A DNA stretch of 64,000 nt, taken from positions 1 through 64,000 of the forward strand of contig JAJKFJ010022690.1 in assembly GCA_027382625.1 (NCBI GenBank). The letters run 5' to 3'. Numbering within the stretch: the first letter of the stretch is position 1; the number at the start of each line of letters is the position of its first letter. Position numbers and translations under genes: made by a program. Shown in pieces: positions 47,925 through 60,200 of the stretch. The notes under the pieces were generated by a model that was not told the DNA's origin, made no database searches, and worked only from the letters and a program-made list of their open reading frames with translations. This DNA comes from Tetmemena sp. SeJ-2015 (taxonomy: Eukaryota > Ciliophora > Spirotrichea > Sporadotrichida > Oxytrichidae).

Positions 47925-49538
47925 TCATCTTTGCTACCCCAAACGGATTTATACAAAACTATAGTTAAAATTGTATCCATGAAATTCATCGTCATCATCA
48001 GCTCCTTCAGTAAGGAGCATGTTTGGACTTTTGTCAAGTCTAGCTGCTTTATTTGCATTTTAAGAGTACTTTCTGCTTCTTATAACTTTATTCCTGCGCA
48101 TCAAGCCGTATTAGAAGCTAAGTATTAGAGCGCTAACTGGTGCTAACTCGGTAATAGTAAAGTTGGAAAAAAATATTGTTAATGTTGACACTCCAGAATG
48201 TAGGCGAAATCCAGTCATCTCTAATTTCACTTTGCTCTAGGAATTCACTGATTTCAGAGCCAAGTATAACTCGGTAAGCCCCAAAGCCCAGCTTTCCAAT
48301 CATTTGAATGATGAGAATTATTACCATAGTCAGAATCATCCTCCTCTCTTGATAATAAAACTCAGGGTAGTGTGTTTTAAGAACCTTCATAAATACTAAA
48401 TCATTCATTCAATCATAATTCATCAAGTTACAAGTGACAATAATGATACCGATGAGGCCCAAACTGTATAGTACAATTGAAAAATAAGCGAAAATCAGAT
48501 CCTAATACTAACTAAAATAGCACTTAGAATGAAAATGATGATTACACAGTGGTTTCGTTGAAAGCTAGCATCAAAATCGTAAGAACCACTCCAAATAAGG
48601 AGATGAGGAAGTTTATGATCATTGTAGCTTTTTGTAAAGCTCTTGTCTTTCTCTGATATTCTTCTCTGCTTCTATTGAGTTATGCTTGGGCCATAATTTG
48701 GAAATTGAGCCTAGAGATATAGATGTAAATACCTTTAAAATGTAATTACCATTTAGAGAAAGTGAGAACGAAAGCCATCATGAAAAAGATATTATTCCAG
48801 ACCTGGATTACATAATACACGTTATCCGCTAGATAATAAGGAGTGTCAAGACTTCTTAAGTAGAGGGCGATGTAGATTTCCTTGAAGATATTATAATTAA
48901 TTTAAGAGAGAGGAGAGAAAGATATACACTATAGTTTAGAGCATAATAATGTCGGTAAATTTCAGCAGTTAATAGAGTCGATAGAACAAGTAAACTCCTA
49001 AGAGTAACAGGAATGAGTTGCATACTTGAAGCACGATCATTGTTATTCTTATCTTATAATAAGGAACTGAGTCTGACTATTGCTTTAAATATATCTTTCT
49101 TTTATCTTTAAGAAAAGAAATTAATTGATCAGTTTCGGAGTCTTCATTTTGAAAGGGGGTTTAGTCATCTCTCACTTTGGTATAGTTGCTGACTGTTAGT
49201 TGAAAATCTTCTAATCGTTGATAAAGGAGGTTTTCTTTTCAATAAAATTTAAAAGTAAATCAATTTACATTTCAGGATAGATTAAATTGATTTAAGAAGT
49301 CTACTTGATTTGAGTAATAAAGTGCAGATCGGATGTATTCAGACTTTATTTCAATATCATCTTCTGAGAGATCTGTCAAATTATCACTTGTTAAAAAGGG
49401 CGTAGAGTGGATTTACTTTATTGATCATTAGTTTCGTCCTTCCATTTCAAATTAAGAGGGAGTGATGATATCTCTCGGGCCTATTTGATTAATCAAGTTT
49501 AATAAATATTTTAAGTTGAAGAGTGGCAGAACTTCCAT
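47925..49538 (-). CDS. Multi-pass membrane protein, uncharacterised
   Basis: ATG 49538 (MEVLPLFNLKYLLN) is followed by a soluble segment and several hydrophobic helices, for example ITMIVLQVCNSFLLLLGVYL, FAYFSIVLYSLGLIGIIVTC and MILTMVIILIIQMIGKLGFG. A basic region HNSIEAEKNIRERQELYKKL lies between helices. The C-terminus is hydrophilic (SPNMLLTEGADDDDEFHGYN) and ends at TGA 47925. Roughly six to eight membrane passes with a cytosolic tail are likely. AT-rich gaps imply introns or IESs. A receptor or channel role cannot be assigned. Confidence 0.6.
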
Positions 49539-49539
49539 T

Positions 49540-50065
49540 GTTTATTTATATTTCTACGCTATTTCACTTACTTACACTCATAGAACGATATAGAAAGAAA
49601 CTGAGATGCTCAACTGAATAGAAGATAAAATTTATTTCGAAAACAGGGTAGAACACTTGTGCAACTATTCAATCGGAGTTAGAGAGCCTTAATCTTGCAT
49701 TCCATTCTCAGCTCTTATGAGTATAGCGGTAGTGATCTTCTTCTATCAACAAGACAATCCTCGCTATTCTATAAGAGCTAATAAGAACACGCATCTTTAA
49801 GATACGCTGCGATAAGCAAGTCAATGTCCCAGTCTTATAAAGTGGCGTTAGAGTTGAAAATTTCTGTCACGTGTTGGATAATTGCTGCTCTTCCACAGAC
49901 TAAGGCTGCAAAGATACGCACTTAGCGGGGACAGAGTTGACAAATTTATAATAATAAATAAGAAAGAGGAAAGAGAGAAAGACTTGCGGAGAGAAGAGGT
50001 TCTTTGAAATTTAAGCGAAATTTAAAGCTCACGTGCTTGCGCCGGAGAAGTCAGTGTGTGGGTGC
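49540..50065. other. Intergenic region upstream of membrane protein
   Basis: Moderately AT-rich sequence between the EF-hand stop and the membrane-protein start (same strand). The segment 49620-49930 is less AT-rich and could hold a small exon or RNA, but I could not support any gene. Confidence 0.3.
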
Positions 50066-50320
50066 TCAGAGGCCAGCGACCTTCTTGATGAAGACCTTCA
50101 TCTCGTCTCTGGAGATGGTTCCGTTGCCATCCTTATCAAATTCCTTGAAGCATGCCTCGAAGTCAGCCTCGGAGAACTCTCCCTATTCTCCCATCTCGGT
50201 GAGGGTGTTCTTGACGAAAGCCTTGGTCTCTGCCTTGTCGAGGAAACCGGAGTTATCCTTATCATAGGTCTTCCAGATGTCGTCAATGCACTTTTCGATG
50301 ATACCGTCGATGTCAGACAT
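50066..50320 (-). CDS. Small two-EF-hand calcium-binding protein
   Basis: This compact frame (84 aa, TGA 50066) starts MSDIDGIIEKCIDDIWKTY. Two canonical EF-hand loops are seen: DKDNSGFLDKAE and DKDGNGTISRDE, with acidic residues at positions 1, 3, 5 and 12. A single TAG codes for Gln in the linker (EMGEQGEF). The size fits S100/calbindin-like or half-calmodulin proteins. Its higher GC than neighbouring genes suggests strong expression. No introns or IESs. Confidence 0.9.
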
Positions 50321-50540
50321 TTGAGTGTGAAAGCTTGAATGAAATTAAAGATTATAATGTTACAAATCTCCCACTATTTAAGTCCCAATCACAGCCAACT
50401 AATTAATTCTTAAATGTTTAAATCGCCCAGTCTGGAACTTTCTCAAATAATATAAATTATTAGTCAAATATTCCAATCACAATACAGAATTAATTAGCTT
50501 AAAATCATCATCATCAATCACCAAGGCAACAACACTCAAA

Positions 50541-52650
50541 TCAGGTTTAAATCTGTATTTCAAAGTCAAAATTGTTCTCATTCATTAACTTTTGCTATTG
50601 TTCATTCATTTATTTTGCTCTCTCACTGAGGATTTTGAAGCAGTTGAAACTGCATGCGTTCTGCTTAGTGGTAGGATGTGTATATTTTTTCTCTTCTATT
50701 CCACAAATAGCGCATTTATGTGATTCTTTTCTCTCCTGCATTTTGGCCTGAAGGTCTGAATAAACATTACTTCTCTATCTCAGTATCTCAGGCAGCATAA
50801 ACCCTGGCGGGAAAAGCATGTTAATCTGCTGCTTTGTCTCTTCTTTGTCTGTCTTATTTTCAAGTTTATAGATTGTCTTTATACAACTTCCAAATACAGA
50901 AACTCTTTTAGGCTTAGGTTGAGTCAATCTTTGATTTTAGTTGATGTAGCGGCCTACCACTCCTTATCCCAAGATTTCATTTCCTATGGCTTGCAGTTTC
51001 TTATCTCTTTCTTCCCTTTTCTTTCTCTGGTCATCCAATAGTCTATCAAGCAGTTGCCTTTTATTCTCGTCAAATTTAACTTAAAGAGAGATAGATATCT
51101 TAAGATAGTATCAATCTACTATTGAGAGAGACTTGATCTGCCTGGACCAAAGCCCTTCTTTTTCTCTTAGCCCTCTTAGGAATTCTCATGAGGGTTTTCA
51201 ACATCTTCTTAAATTGGCTCTTCCTATTCCACAGCCTCTTCATAATTATTCAAAGCGTTTAAGCGTTCATTAGGTCTCTTGTTTGCCAATGCATATAGGA
51301 CGTTTTCATTGTGAGGATCAGCAAGTAAACTCTCCTTGTTATGCTTGCCAATTGCAATTTACTGTTACTGCCTGCCAATCTCTTCATTTTACTTCTACAG
51401 GTAAGCCATTCTCTGTCTCTTAGTAAGTCTATTCAGGTCAACTGTATTAGTAAACTGAGTTTATTTGCTTTTCCTCTAACGCTTTCCAAGTCTCTTTCCT
51501 CCTTCTTCTTCATCATCATCGTCGAACTCATCTTCATCTTCTTCATCCTCATCTTCTAAATCATCCATGTAGTTTTACTCTTGCAAGTCACTCTTTGTAA
51601 CTCCATGGTGCATCCCTAAAGCTGTCTAGCTATTATAAACTGCCTCTTAGTTGTTGTCAGAGCTTTCACTTGACTCATCTTCCAAATCTAAGTCACTCTC
51701 ATCCATATCGTCTTCATCAGAATCCTATAAGGAAAATAAGCATTATTTGGATGAAATTCAAAGAGATGGAAATTCAAACGCTCATTCATTGCTTCTACTC
51801 CTCGCTCTTGTCTCTATTCTTGCTTCTGCTTCTTCTGCTACGTTTGGATCCTCCACTCTTCTCACTTCTCTTTTCTTCTTTTCTCTTTCGCCAATCAATT
51901 CATCTCTCTATTGGGCTTCTATCTGCTCCTACTTTTGAATAGTCTCCTTCTATCTCTGTAGCTCCTACTCCCTCTACTTTTTCTGAGTATATGACTGCGG
52001 CATCATCTTGCCTCTAATCACCTCAGTCATCTGTTCTAAAGTGAAAGTTTTAGCTTTGCTCATGCCAGCAGTTCGCTCTACGTATTCCTCTGCTCTCCCC
52101 TCATCTTGATTTAGCTCCCTTAGCATTTTTCGCATATCTTCTATTGAGATAGTCTGCCCATCATTGGATATTGACTTGAAGAAGATCTTAATGAAATCCT
52201 AGTCCTACATATAGTTCTTCTTTTGAATTATCTGTTAGTATTGCAAGAGCTCATGGGGAGTGAAAACACACTCACCAAAGATAAAGAAATATATAGTCAT
52301 AATTAGAATGCATCAAACTCTTTCTTTATTTTTCCGTTTGGTTGGGGATTATCGACATACTCTCCCACTCCCTTCAAAAATGCGTTCAGTTGAATAGCTT
52401 CATCTTAAAATCCAAAAGCTTTGAAACCATTAACCACTTCCTCAACCTTGAATTTCACATTCTAGCTGTTCATAGACTCTTGATTATTGAGGCGCATGCT
52501 CTCCAGATTTTAGATGTTTGCCTGGTCTCTGAAATAATCGAAGGCTTGCTTCATTTCCTCGCCACCTCTATAGCCTGTATTTTGCCTGACTGTTGACTTC
52601 AATTCCTAGGAGAATCTTTGGAAGTATCGAGGGTCGTTGTAGAATGACAT
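50541..52650 (-). CDS. INO80B/Ies2-like protein with N-terminal extension
   Basis: The C-terminal half has a long Asp/Glu tract, KRQRKSKQTQFTNTV, a PAPA-1-like helix (FDENKRQLLDRLLDDQRKKR) and a zf-HIT finger: CAICGIEEKKYTHPTTKQNA then CSFNCFK. This combination marks the INO80 chromatin-remodeller subunit INO80B/Ies2. The N-terminal half (MSFYNDPRYFQRFSQELKST) is EF-hand-like helical (SISNDGQTISIEDMRKMLRE) and unusual for the family. One GT-AG intron (about 51725-51780) joins the halves; one IES lies at 52286. Two adjacent genes instead of one fusion is possible. TGA is at 50541. Confidence 0.75.
52286..52305. other. IES in INO80B-like gene, pointer GAA
   Basis: GAA (TTC on the coding strand) occurs at 52286-52288 and 52306-52308, an offset of 20. 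Excision joins KIKKEFDAF to FIFGECVFTPHELLQY in frame. In the germline copy the frame hits TGA within four codons, and no GT donor is present. Confidence 0.78.
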
Positions 52651-52740
52651 TATTTCAATTAAGTAAAATATTTTAAGTTATAGAACTTGATTTCATTTGG
52701 ATTCCCTTCATAGATCTGTGCATGAAAGATTAAATGAACA

Positions 52741-53260
52741 ATGGCGCTTTATTATAAATATAAGTATGAAAAACTAGTTGATCTTAGAGATTGTCGCGAA
52801 TTCGCAGGTGGCATTGTCCACACCTCTCCTTATTGAATAAGACTTCTATAACAAAATCAAAGCCACAATAAGGTCCAACTCAAGAGTTATAAGAATTAAT
52901 CAAGGCAAGTACACCACCTAATCAGGAAGACAGTCAACTAGCAGACAGGCCACTCTAAATCAGTACATTAAACCCTAGCCTGTAGCAGGTACTTATTTCT
53001 ACTTATATACTTATAGGCAGAGGAACCGCCAAAACAGTCGCAGCAACTTCAAGAGGAGGGGGAGGAGTAAGTGATTATTATTGCTTAAACTTTAATAGAG
53101 AGGAAGAGGTGGTAGAGGAAGAGGCAGCTCTAATAAAATCACAATCAGAGGTGCACCTGACCCCAGTGATAGAAAGGTCAGACTTAATTTCAAAAACCCT
53201 GTTGCTCTAAATGAGGTAGAATAATATCATTCAGCTTAAACTTCTACAATAGGATTCTGA
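52741..53260 (+). CDS. RGG-box RNA-binding-type protein
   Basis: ATG 52741 (MALYYKYKYEKLVDLRD) lies 90 bp from the divergent INO80B start. Three GT-AG introns of about 28-34 nt join exons giving NSRVIRINQGKYTTQSGRQS, then GRGTAKTVAATSRGGGG, then RGRGGRGRGSSNKITIRGAP and RKVRLNFKNPVALNEVEQ. The Arg/Gly repeat suggests RNA binding and arginine methylation, as in mRNA-export adaptors, but no RRM is present in this short (about 140 aa) product. TGA at 53258. Confidence 0.6.
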
Positions 53261-53314
53261 TTACATTAAATTCCAATATTGCTAAACGCAACAGAAAACT
53301 CCAAAAACTTTAAT

Positions 53315-53566
53315 ATGATAGATTTTCATCATCACAAATAACTCAAAAATATCTGCGTTGAGTTTATCCCCAGAACTATTCTAATGCCATAAAGCATCGC
53401 AAGCAATAGGATCGGAAGAAGAAAATATTAACTTTATTATATTGCTGCTTTCTCAGAAAAGGTAGAACTAATGAATACTTTAAAGCAAAGAAATATGCTT
53501 ACTTGCATAACCCCTGAACGTCAAAACAAAGTAGTAACACCCTCCCACAAAATGAAGAGAGTTTGA
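53315..53566 (+). CDS. Small ORF, 83 aa, uncharacterised
   Basis: This 84-codon frame from ATG 53315 to TGA 53564 includes VEFIPRTILMPQSIASNRIG and ELMNTLKQRNMLTCITPERQ. It is basic, with no recognised domain. It may be a separate gene or a 3' exon of the RGG gene. It lies close to the convergent SANT gene stop at 53684. Confidence 0.35.
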
Positions 53567-53683
53567 CAAAATTAAAGCTAGTAATCCATCATTATTCGTC
53601 ACTGGCAAAAGAATAAGCTAAAATTAACAACAAAACTAGAGTGAAGAATATTTTTTATAAAATAATTAGTCTATAATATATTT

Positions 53684-56166
53684 TCAAGAGCAAGAAGTTT
53701 AAATTATTTAAGATAGTCTGCTAGAATTAGCCACTTAGCCACTTTAATCTTTTTGTAACTCATTCCTTTGACTTCTCATACTTCTTTGAGTATGGGTGCT
53801 GATATTTCCACCCTAAGTTTGATTCTTTCTTTCAATTGACTTTTATAATTTATTTCCTTCATTGAGTTTCGATCCATTAGAATTCACAGTTAAGTTTGGT
53901 TTATTATCCTGATTATTTAATAGATCACTCTTTGTCAGCGATCTTTTATCTATTGATACAATAACTCTTGGCTAAATCTTTGCCTCTTTGTATTTTTGCA
54001 AGATATTCTACACTGGCAAACTAATAGCTTATTTCAAAAGCTACTTCTTTTCTTCAAACTAGTGTTTTGGTTGCAAAGCTTACTCTTTGGGCAATTATAG
54101 TTCACTATGGCTTTAAGAACACTCTTCAGTTTCATCATCTTAGCTGCTCTTTATGATTGAATTTTCATTTTCTTTTATTCCAAGCATTTAATTCACCTGG
54201 CACTTTTGTTTTGTATCTACCATTTCTACTTTCTTCCTTTTTAAAGCTTATCTCCTCTGTCCACTTTTTCTTATCTTTTAAAACGCAGGGTTTTATTCCT
54301 CTGTGATTACTGCACCTTCAGAACTATCTTTTTGATTTTATTTTTGAAGATTTTTTTGGTACAAAGGATTCTTCTCATTGATTATTAGGAATGGCCTGTT
54401 TTGAGGTCTTTGTCTCTTTCTTTTCCTCTCTAATTTCTGTTTGGATTTACTATTCTGTGTTTATCAGTTTATCCTGTAAATTTTGAGAAGAATTAGGTCC
54501 CGCAGCATTTTCATCCTATTTTACTTCTTCTTGCTTCTTTTATACTTCTGGCTTTTTCCTCCTAACCACTCTCTTTTTTTCACCATTGGGTAACTGCAAG
54601 CCTCTTATCTTAGGCTTATCGCCATTAATATTTAAGACTCTTCCTTTTCTAGCAGCTTTTCTCTTATTTTGACATTCTGGGTTTGAGATATCTTATAACT
54701 TGGCTGCTCTCTCTTCCTTGTGTTTTAACTTCAGCTCCCTCTTCTTTTCTTTCTACTCCACAGTTTGATATCCTTAGTGTGGAGTTAAAATCTTTCTCAG
54801 CTCCTAATCCCAGCAATGCTTATTCAGCCTATTGTAAATGATGAGACCCCTTGTTCTACACTGCTACTCATTTTTAGTTCCTACTTCTATAGCTATTTGT
54901 TTCCAGTTTTTACCAAGAGCTTTAAGAGATTTCACAAATCTGCAATGATCCTCATCCGACCATCTTTCAGAAGCCATTCGAGGGAGTCCATTCTTCTTTA
55001 TAGAAAACTCTTTCTTGATCATAGGGCCATTAGGATCATCTGGATTTATCATGAGTCCTTTGTTATATAGCCTCCTCTATACTAGCTATTACCTCTGTTC
55101 ATAAGTAAGTTCGGTTGGATCTCTTCTTATCTTCCACTTCAAAGCTTCTACTGTAAGCTAACCCGATTCTATCAGCTTTTGGATTTCCAGCATCTTTTCT
55201 TCTCTTAGCAGCTTCTATCGCTTTTTGACTCTGTCATTTACTCTTACCCTCTTTGCCTCTGCTTTAATCTGCTTCTCTTCTCCGTTATTATTTACTTTTT
55301 CATACCTCTTAGTTCTGAATGGCAGCATAAACCCATCGTCAAGCTCTCTATTTCTGTAGATGGTATTGTCTCATCTCTTATAAGTCTTCTTCTGTCTGCT
55401 GAACTGGAGATGAGGATTTTGAAGGAGCAATTCAGGATACATCTGCTGCAGTTGGATCTTTTCATTCCTTAGTAAGTCTTCTAGGTCCATATTTTCAGCA
55501 GCCTCAAAAGCATCTGGAGGAGCTATGTTATGCTACTATTGGATTGGAGGTAGATTTATATCATCGAAGTAATCCTTCATCTACTTAGTGACGATTGGGA
55601 AATCTTCCTACTTGAGATATTCACCGCCTCCCAAGCCATCAGTTGAGGCAGTGCCATCGTCTTCCTCTTCTTAAGAATCTTCAAAATCGTTGGGATCAAA
55701 CTCTCCATTCTTCAACTTCAAATCTTAATCCATTAAGGCCTTTAAGTTCGAAAGAGCGCCTTGATTTTGATAGTTCTGAATGATCGAATGCTACTCTAAC
55801 AGCATTAAATCTTCCAGATCAAAGTTCTTTATCAGGCTCTGAAGTTCTATTGCTGAAACTTTAGGCGTCTTTGATATCTCAGCTTAAGGTTAGTATCCAG
55901 AGGGATTGAAATTGCTGTTCAGGAAATGACTTGGAGTAGTGGGCTGAAAATTTGCAAACTGGCCGACTGAAATGGGTGAAGTTCCCGATGCAGTTGTAGG
56001 CGTTTGCAACTTTAGTGGAGAAGTTTTCCTCGAAGTTTAGATTAAAGGGAAGGGATTATTAAGTGGTTTAAGATTTTGATAGGTGAGAGTCTGTGGGTGC
56101 TCATCCTTGATGAGGTTGTCGTTAGTGATGTCGATAGATTAATTTTATCTTTACCCTGATTTCCAT
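53684..56166 (-). CDS. SANT/Myb-domain protein
   Basis: ATG 56166 (MEIR) is followed by a 49-nt intron, then DEHPQTLTYQNLKPLNNPFP. A long Ser/Gln/Leu N-terminal part (SALELQSLIKNFDLEDLM-like helices, acidic block EEDDGTASTDGLGGGEYL) precedes a basic segment and a single SANT repeat: RWSDEDHCRFVKSLKALGKN, WKQIAIEVGTKNEQQCRTRG. Next come Lys/Arg-rich and Gln/Ser-rich stretches; TGA is at 53684. The single repeat with ARTR-like third helix resembles SHAQKYF-type or SWI/ADA-type SANT proteins. A chromatin or transcription role is inferred. The gene is largely continuous, with few interruptions. Confidence 0.7.
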
Positions 56167-56523
56167 AACAAAAATTTAAAAGCATCATAAATATATGGAT
56201 TTCGAGAGGGAGATTTGGTGTTGCATTGAATTATTTATTTTGCCTTCTCGCTTAGAATTTAACTTCTTAATTAATAAATTGTAGTGTGAGTTCACTTTTT
56301 TCTCTATTTTAGTTTTAATTACTACTACTACTTTTTATTAAAATCCTGCCTTTTACTCTAACCCAAAATTGCAAAGATGGGGTGGCATATTTGGAAATGG
56401 AAGCATTAAATAGAGCATGAATTTTAAATTAACCCAGAAAATTAAAATTAAAATCGAAGAAATAATAATTGAAATGAATAAGTTCAAACATGAGTATAAT
56501 AGATTAAGTGCAATAATTTGAAA
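56167..56523. other. Divergent promoter region, SANT and UNC-50 genes
   Basis: 357 bp between two start codons on opposite strands, AT-rich with a short (TAC)4 run near 56320. The minus strand has a hydrophobic open stretch here that I could not assign to a gene. Confidence 0.4.
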
Positions 56524-57135
56524 ATGCTCCCTCAATTTACCACTCAGACAAACGCTGAAGCTACATCAGAGGGTGGCTCTTCACACTCAAGCTCTTAGTT
56601 CAGCAACTATAAACTTAGTAAAAAACAAATACAGCTCTATCTGTTCAAGATTAACATAATAACTTTCTCTTTAAAAAAGTAATAGAGATGATACGCTACA
56701 AATAAATGGACTTTGATTTGGCTCTATTTCTAATGCTGAATTCTCTCAAATCTCCAGCGAAATTGTATCAGCACACTAAGAGGCTTAAGTAAATCAGAAA
56801 CTAATGGCACAGAGATGATCCCTGCCTTGTTTCAGCTACAGTAGTCCTATTAGCTCTTATCTCGATAATATACTCATTCAATTAAAAACTCATTAATTTT
56901 TGGGAGGGCATTTCCTGAAGGATATTTGGTTTCTTTATTGAAAATGGTTTTGTTGCATTTCTTCCTATTTGGAATATTGCAGTCTATACTATTCAGATGG
57001 GTGGCATAGACTTACATGAGAAAGGAAGATAAACAGACGGTTCACAAGACACTAAACACTATCAAACCCATGTACGCATTCGATGTTCACTGCAATTCTT
57101 TCTTTCCTCTCTTTGTCATATCTTATGTCTTGCAG
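56524..57135 (+). CDS. UNC50: UNC-50/GMH1 family membrane protein, C-terminus not found
   Basis: UNC-50 is a Golgi multi-pass protein involved in receptor traffic. After a Ser/Thr-rich N-terminus come the family motifs YKQMDFDLALFLMLNSLKSP, NQWHRDDPCLVS, the hydrophobic LALISIIYSLIFGRAFPEGY (after removal of an IES at 56872), FLFGILQSILFRWVAQTYM and MYAFDVHCNSFFPLFVISYV. The last block matches the AFDVHxNAFxPLxVxLxxxQ signature. A GT donor follows at 57136. The remaining C-terminal helices (LPFL region) were not found downstream, where a minus-strand coiled-coil gene begins. Confidence 0.82.
56872..56887. other. IES in UNC-50, pointer ACTCATT
   Basis: ACTCATT occurs at 56872-56878 and 56888-56894, an offset of 16, so the unique insert is only 9 nt. 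Excision joins LISIIYS to LIFGRAFPEGYL in the frame that continues to the AFDVH motif. Unexcised, the frame reaches TGA. No GT-AG intron fits. Confidence 0.9.
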
Positions 57136-57207
57136 GTAAGCTTTCATTTTTAAAACTCTTTTAGCTTATTAATTCCCAAGAATAAAGATATTAGAAATAA
57201 ATTTTTA

Positions 57208-60200
57208 TCATTCTAAGGTATTTTTGAAATCAGATATTTTGAGATACCATTTCCCATAATTTTTGGACTTTTCTATGTTCTTCTTTACTCGTTCATCTAT
57301 TATAAATTGGCGCTTGCTCTTTTCTATCATCTATAGGTAAGGATCTAAATTCTTCTTTTAGAACTCTACACTTGGTCCCTTATCACTAAAATGTGATCTT
57401 TCAAGTTTCAAAAGCTCCTTGTCTCTGTAATTTTGCTAGCTCTCGAAATACCTTTCAGCCTACTAACGCATCTGAGAATTCTATGAAAGGAAATTTTTCA
57501 TCTCGTCTCTCAGTGAGGGTAATCTGGAATCGGATTGAATCTTTTCTAGTCTCTTCAAAAGTTGCGACTATTCTAGAAATTTAAGAATACATAGACTAAT
57601 GATGAGTCCAAAAATGCTAATAGACTTCGTTGTTAGAAATAAACTTTGACAAAAAATTAAGTTATTGATTTAGGTTAATTTTTATGCTTTTACTTGTCTG
57701 TTCATTGAGAATTTTCTCAAGCTGCCTAATAATTTCCTCCTCCTTGTGAATTCTTTGAAGTTTTCTAAGCTTCACTATCTTTTATCAGCTTTTACTTCAT
57801 CTCATTAAACTTGCTCATATTGATCTTTAACTACTATATGTTCTACTTATCCAGGGGAATCTCTTTGCAAGCCATTTGCATTTTGTTTGTAACTCCTTAC
57901 TCTTTGCCTCCTCTGCCTCCATAATTTTCAGTGGTAGTAGCTGCATCAGCTTGCAAGAATTCACTCATGTGTAAATTCTCATTCAACTTCATAAGCATCA
58001 ATGAAATCATTATCGAGATGAACAAATCTTTCAGAGGATTTCGCCTTTTGCTAATTCATCATTTTCTAAAAGTTCTAGTTCATCAAGTTTTGCAAAATCT
58101 TAGGCTTGACTCTCTTAATTAAGGACTGCTCCTCTCTGAAGGAAGATTAATCCTCAGTGATTGTATTAGTATTTGTCTTGGACGTATTCTCCTCCTCTTC
58201 TTTGATTTTAGAGTGTTGCTTATCTATCTTCTGGCTATAACTTGGTACTCTCTCAGCTAAATTATTTAGAGGCATTTGAATAGTAGTCGAGGCTTTTCTA
58301 ATACTGATCTTAATGTTAGTATTGTTAGAGTGTATCTCCTCCTAATCTCTCATGTTAATCGCTTTGAAGCTAAAATTGTCTAGGTTGGTTGCGGGAACAT
58401 CAGCTTGCAAATCCTCCTTCGAATTAGATTTAAAGGTCGAGCCTCTATCACGCTGAAGATTGAAAAAGTTAGAGTCTAAGTCCTCAATAAGCTTCGTTTG
58501 AATTTGCTTTTACTGATAGAGAGGCTTGCGCTCATACATGGAATTCTTTCGTTAGAACAGATTAAATTTCTCCCTTAGAATACCCTTTATCTATCCTATT
58601 TCGTTGAACTGAAAGAAGTTGCTTATGGTGTCTGTGACTTATTCGCCTTCCTTATCTTAGATCAAAGTGTTGCTTATTGTAGTCTTCAGCTTTTAGAGTT
58701 ATCTCTTCCTAAATCAAAACATGCAAGATGCATTACTTAAAAATTTCTGAGTGGTTTAATCGATTTCTCGCTAGGAAGCTTTTACCTCATGGTATTTTAA
58801 TGAGTGGGACTTGGTGATGCGGAAGTCTTGAGATACTCTGACTTCTTCAAGTTTGGAGGTGACAGCTGATTTTGATTAGAAGTCCTATCGGCATGAGAAT
58901 TTGAGGGCTTAAGGTTAACCGGAGAAGGGCTATCTTGTCTACTGTTAGGACTGGAACTAATCTCCTAGGAGGCAACAATTTCATCTTCTTCCTCAGGCTG
59001 AGCTGCTTGCACTGGCTTTATTTCAAATCGACTTGAAACTGGGAGTTGGTTTATAATTAAAGTTGAAGCACTGCTCTCTTGTTGCTTGCTCGATTCATTT
59101 TGATTAGAGTCCTGATAATTTTATAAGTTGTTATTTGCTTGTGGGTTGAGCATCTCTTTTCTGAACTTAAGATAAGACTCCCTTGAAAATGGGCTCTTAA
59201 AGCTTTGAATCTTTCTTCTCGGATTCTAGACATTAAGGCTCTCTTTATTCTCCGTTTTCAAGAATGACTCTCTCTTTTATTAAGCCAACTCTGTAATTTT
59301 ATCTCTAGCAGTTGGCGAATCCTTGAGATTCAAGGGTACTTGGATCTTTTTCAAACTATCTTTGCTCTGAATAGAGTAGCTACTGTAGGTATCCTCATTA
59401 ACTATTTGAAAATTCTAGATTTGGCTCTCTGAGTGCTTGTTGATACTTGAATTTGTTCTCCCTCCAAGTATGGGATCGCCCCCACCACCTGCCTTTGCCA
59501 AGCGAGAAAGCTTATCAATGGATCTTACATTCTTATAGTGAGAGGGAGGCATCCGACTTCCACCGAATTAATAAGCATCTTCGAAAGCACTCTCGTTTGC
59601 AATATTACTTTGGTGAAAGATATTCTTCTCTGGGGGAAACAAAGTCTTATAAATTCTATTCTTAAGTCCATCCAGGTAATTCTCAACACCTTTTTGAAAA
59701 TGTAAATATATCATCAGATCAATATTAATGATATAAATTAAATGAAAATCCTTTTCATTAAACTCTTCTAACTTTTCTACTTGCTCCTCGATGCTTTTCA
59801 GTAGAGTTGAAAAATAATTTATCAAAAGGGTTAAAATATCTTTAGTAGATTCTTTCTTGAACAATTCTCCTTCATATCTATTTCAAGATAAGAGGAATTA
59901 CGGCACTTAGTTTATTATTATCTATTTGAAGTGGATTCTTTCAATTTAGGCAGATATTGAGAGTGAGAGGACTAAAAAGTGGTATTCAAATTGTTCTTAT
60001 TCCTAATAGGGATGTCTCCGTTGAAAAATTTATTTCTTAGGGTTTGCTAATATGAAACTATCTAAGAGAAATTCTACTCCTTATTCTTTAGCAAGCTAAG
60101 AGTAGATGCAGGATTAATAATTAAAAGTTAAACTTAAAATCAAAAGAATTTAACAAACTTATGTAAAAATAGAGGGAAAAAGCGATTAAAGTATTATAAT

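Noticed and set aside
56353..56520. Inverted, scrambled UNC-50 C-terminal segment on the minus strand
   Set aside because: It is hydrophobic and ends with an LPF-like motif, but spacing and other conserved residues do not fit, and no pointer pair was found.
57230..57440. Plus-strand hydrophobic frame after UNC-50 (FPIIFGLFYVLLYSF) as its C-terminus
   Set aside because: It does not match UNC-50 and is the antisense of a convincing Lys/Glu-rich coiled coil on the minus strand.
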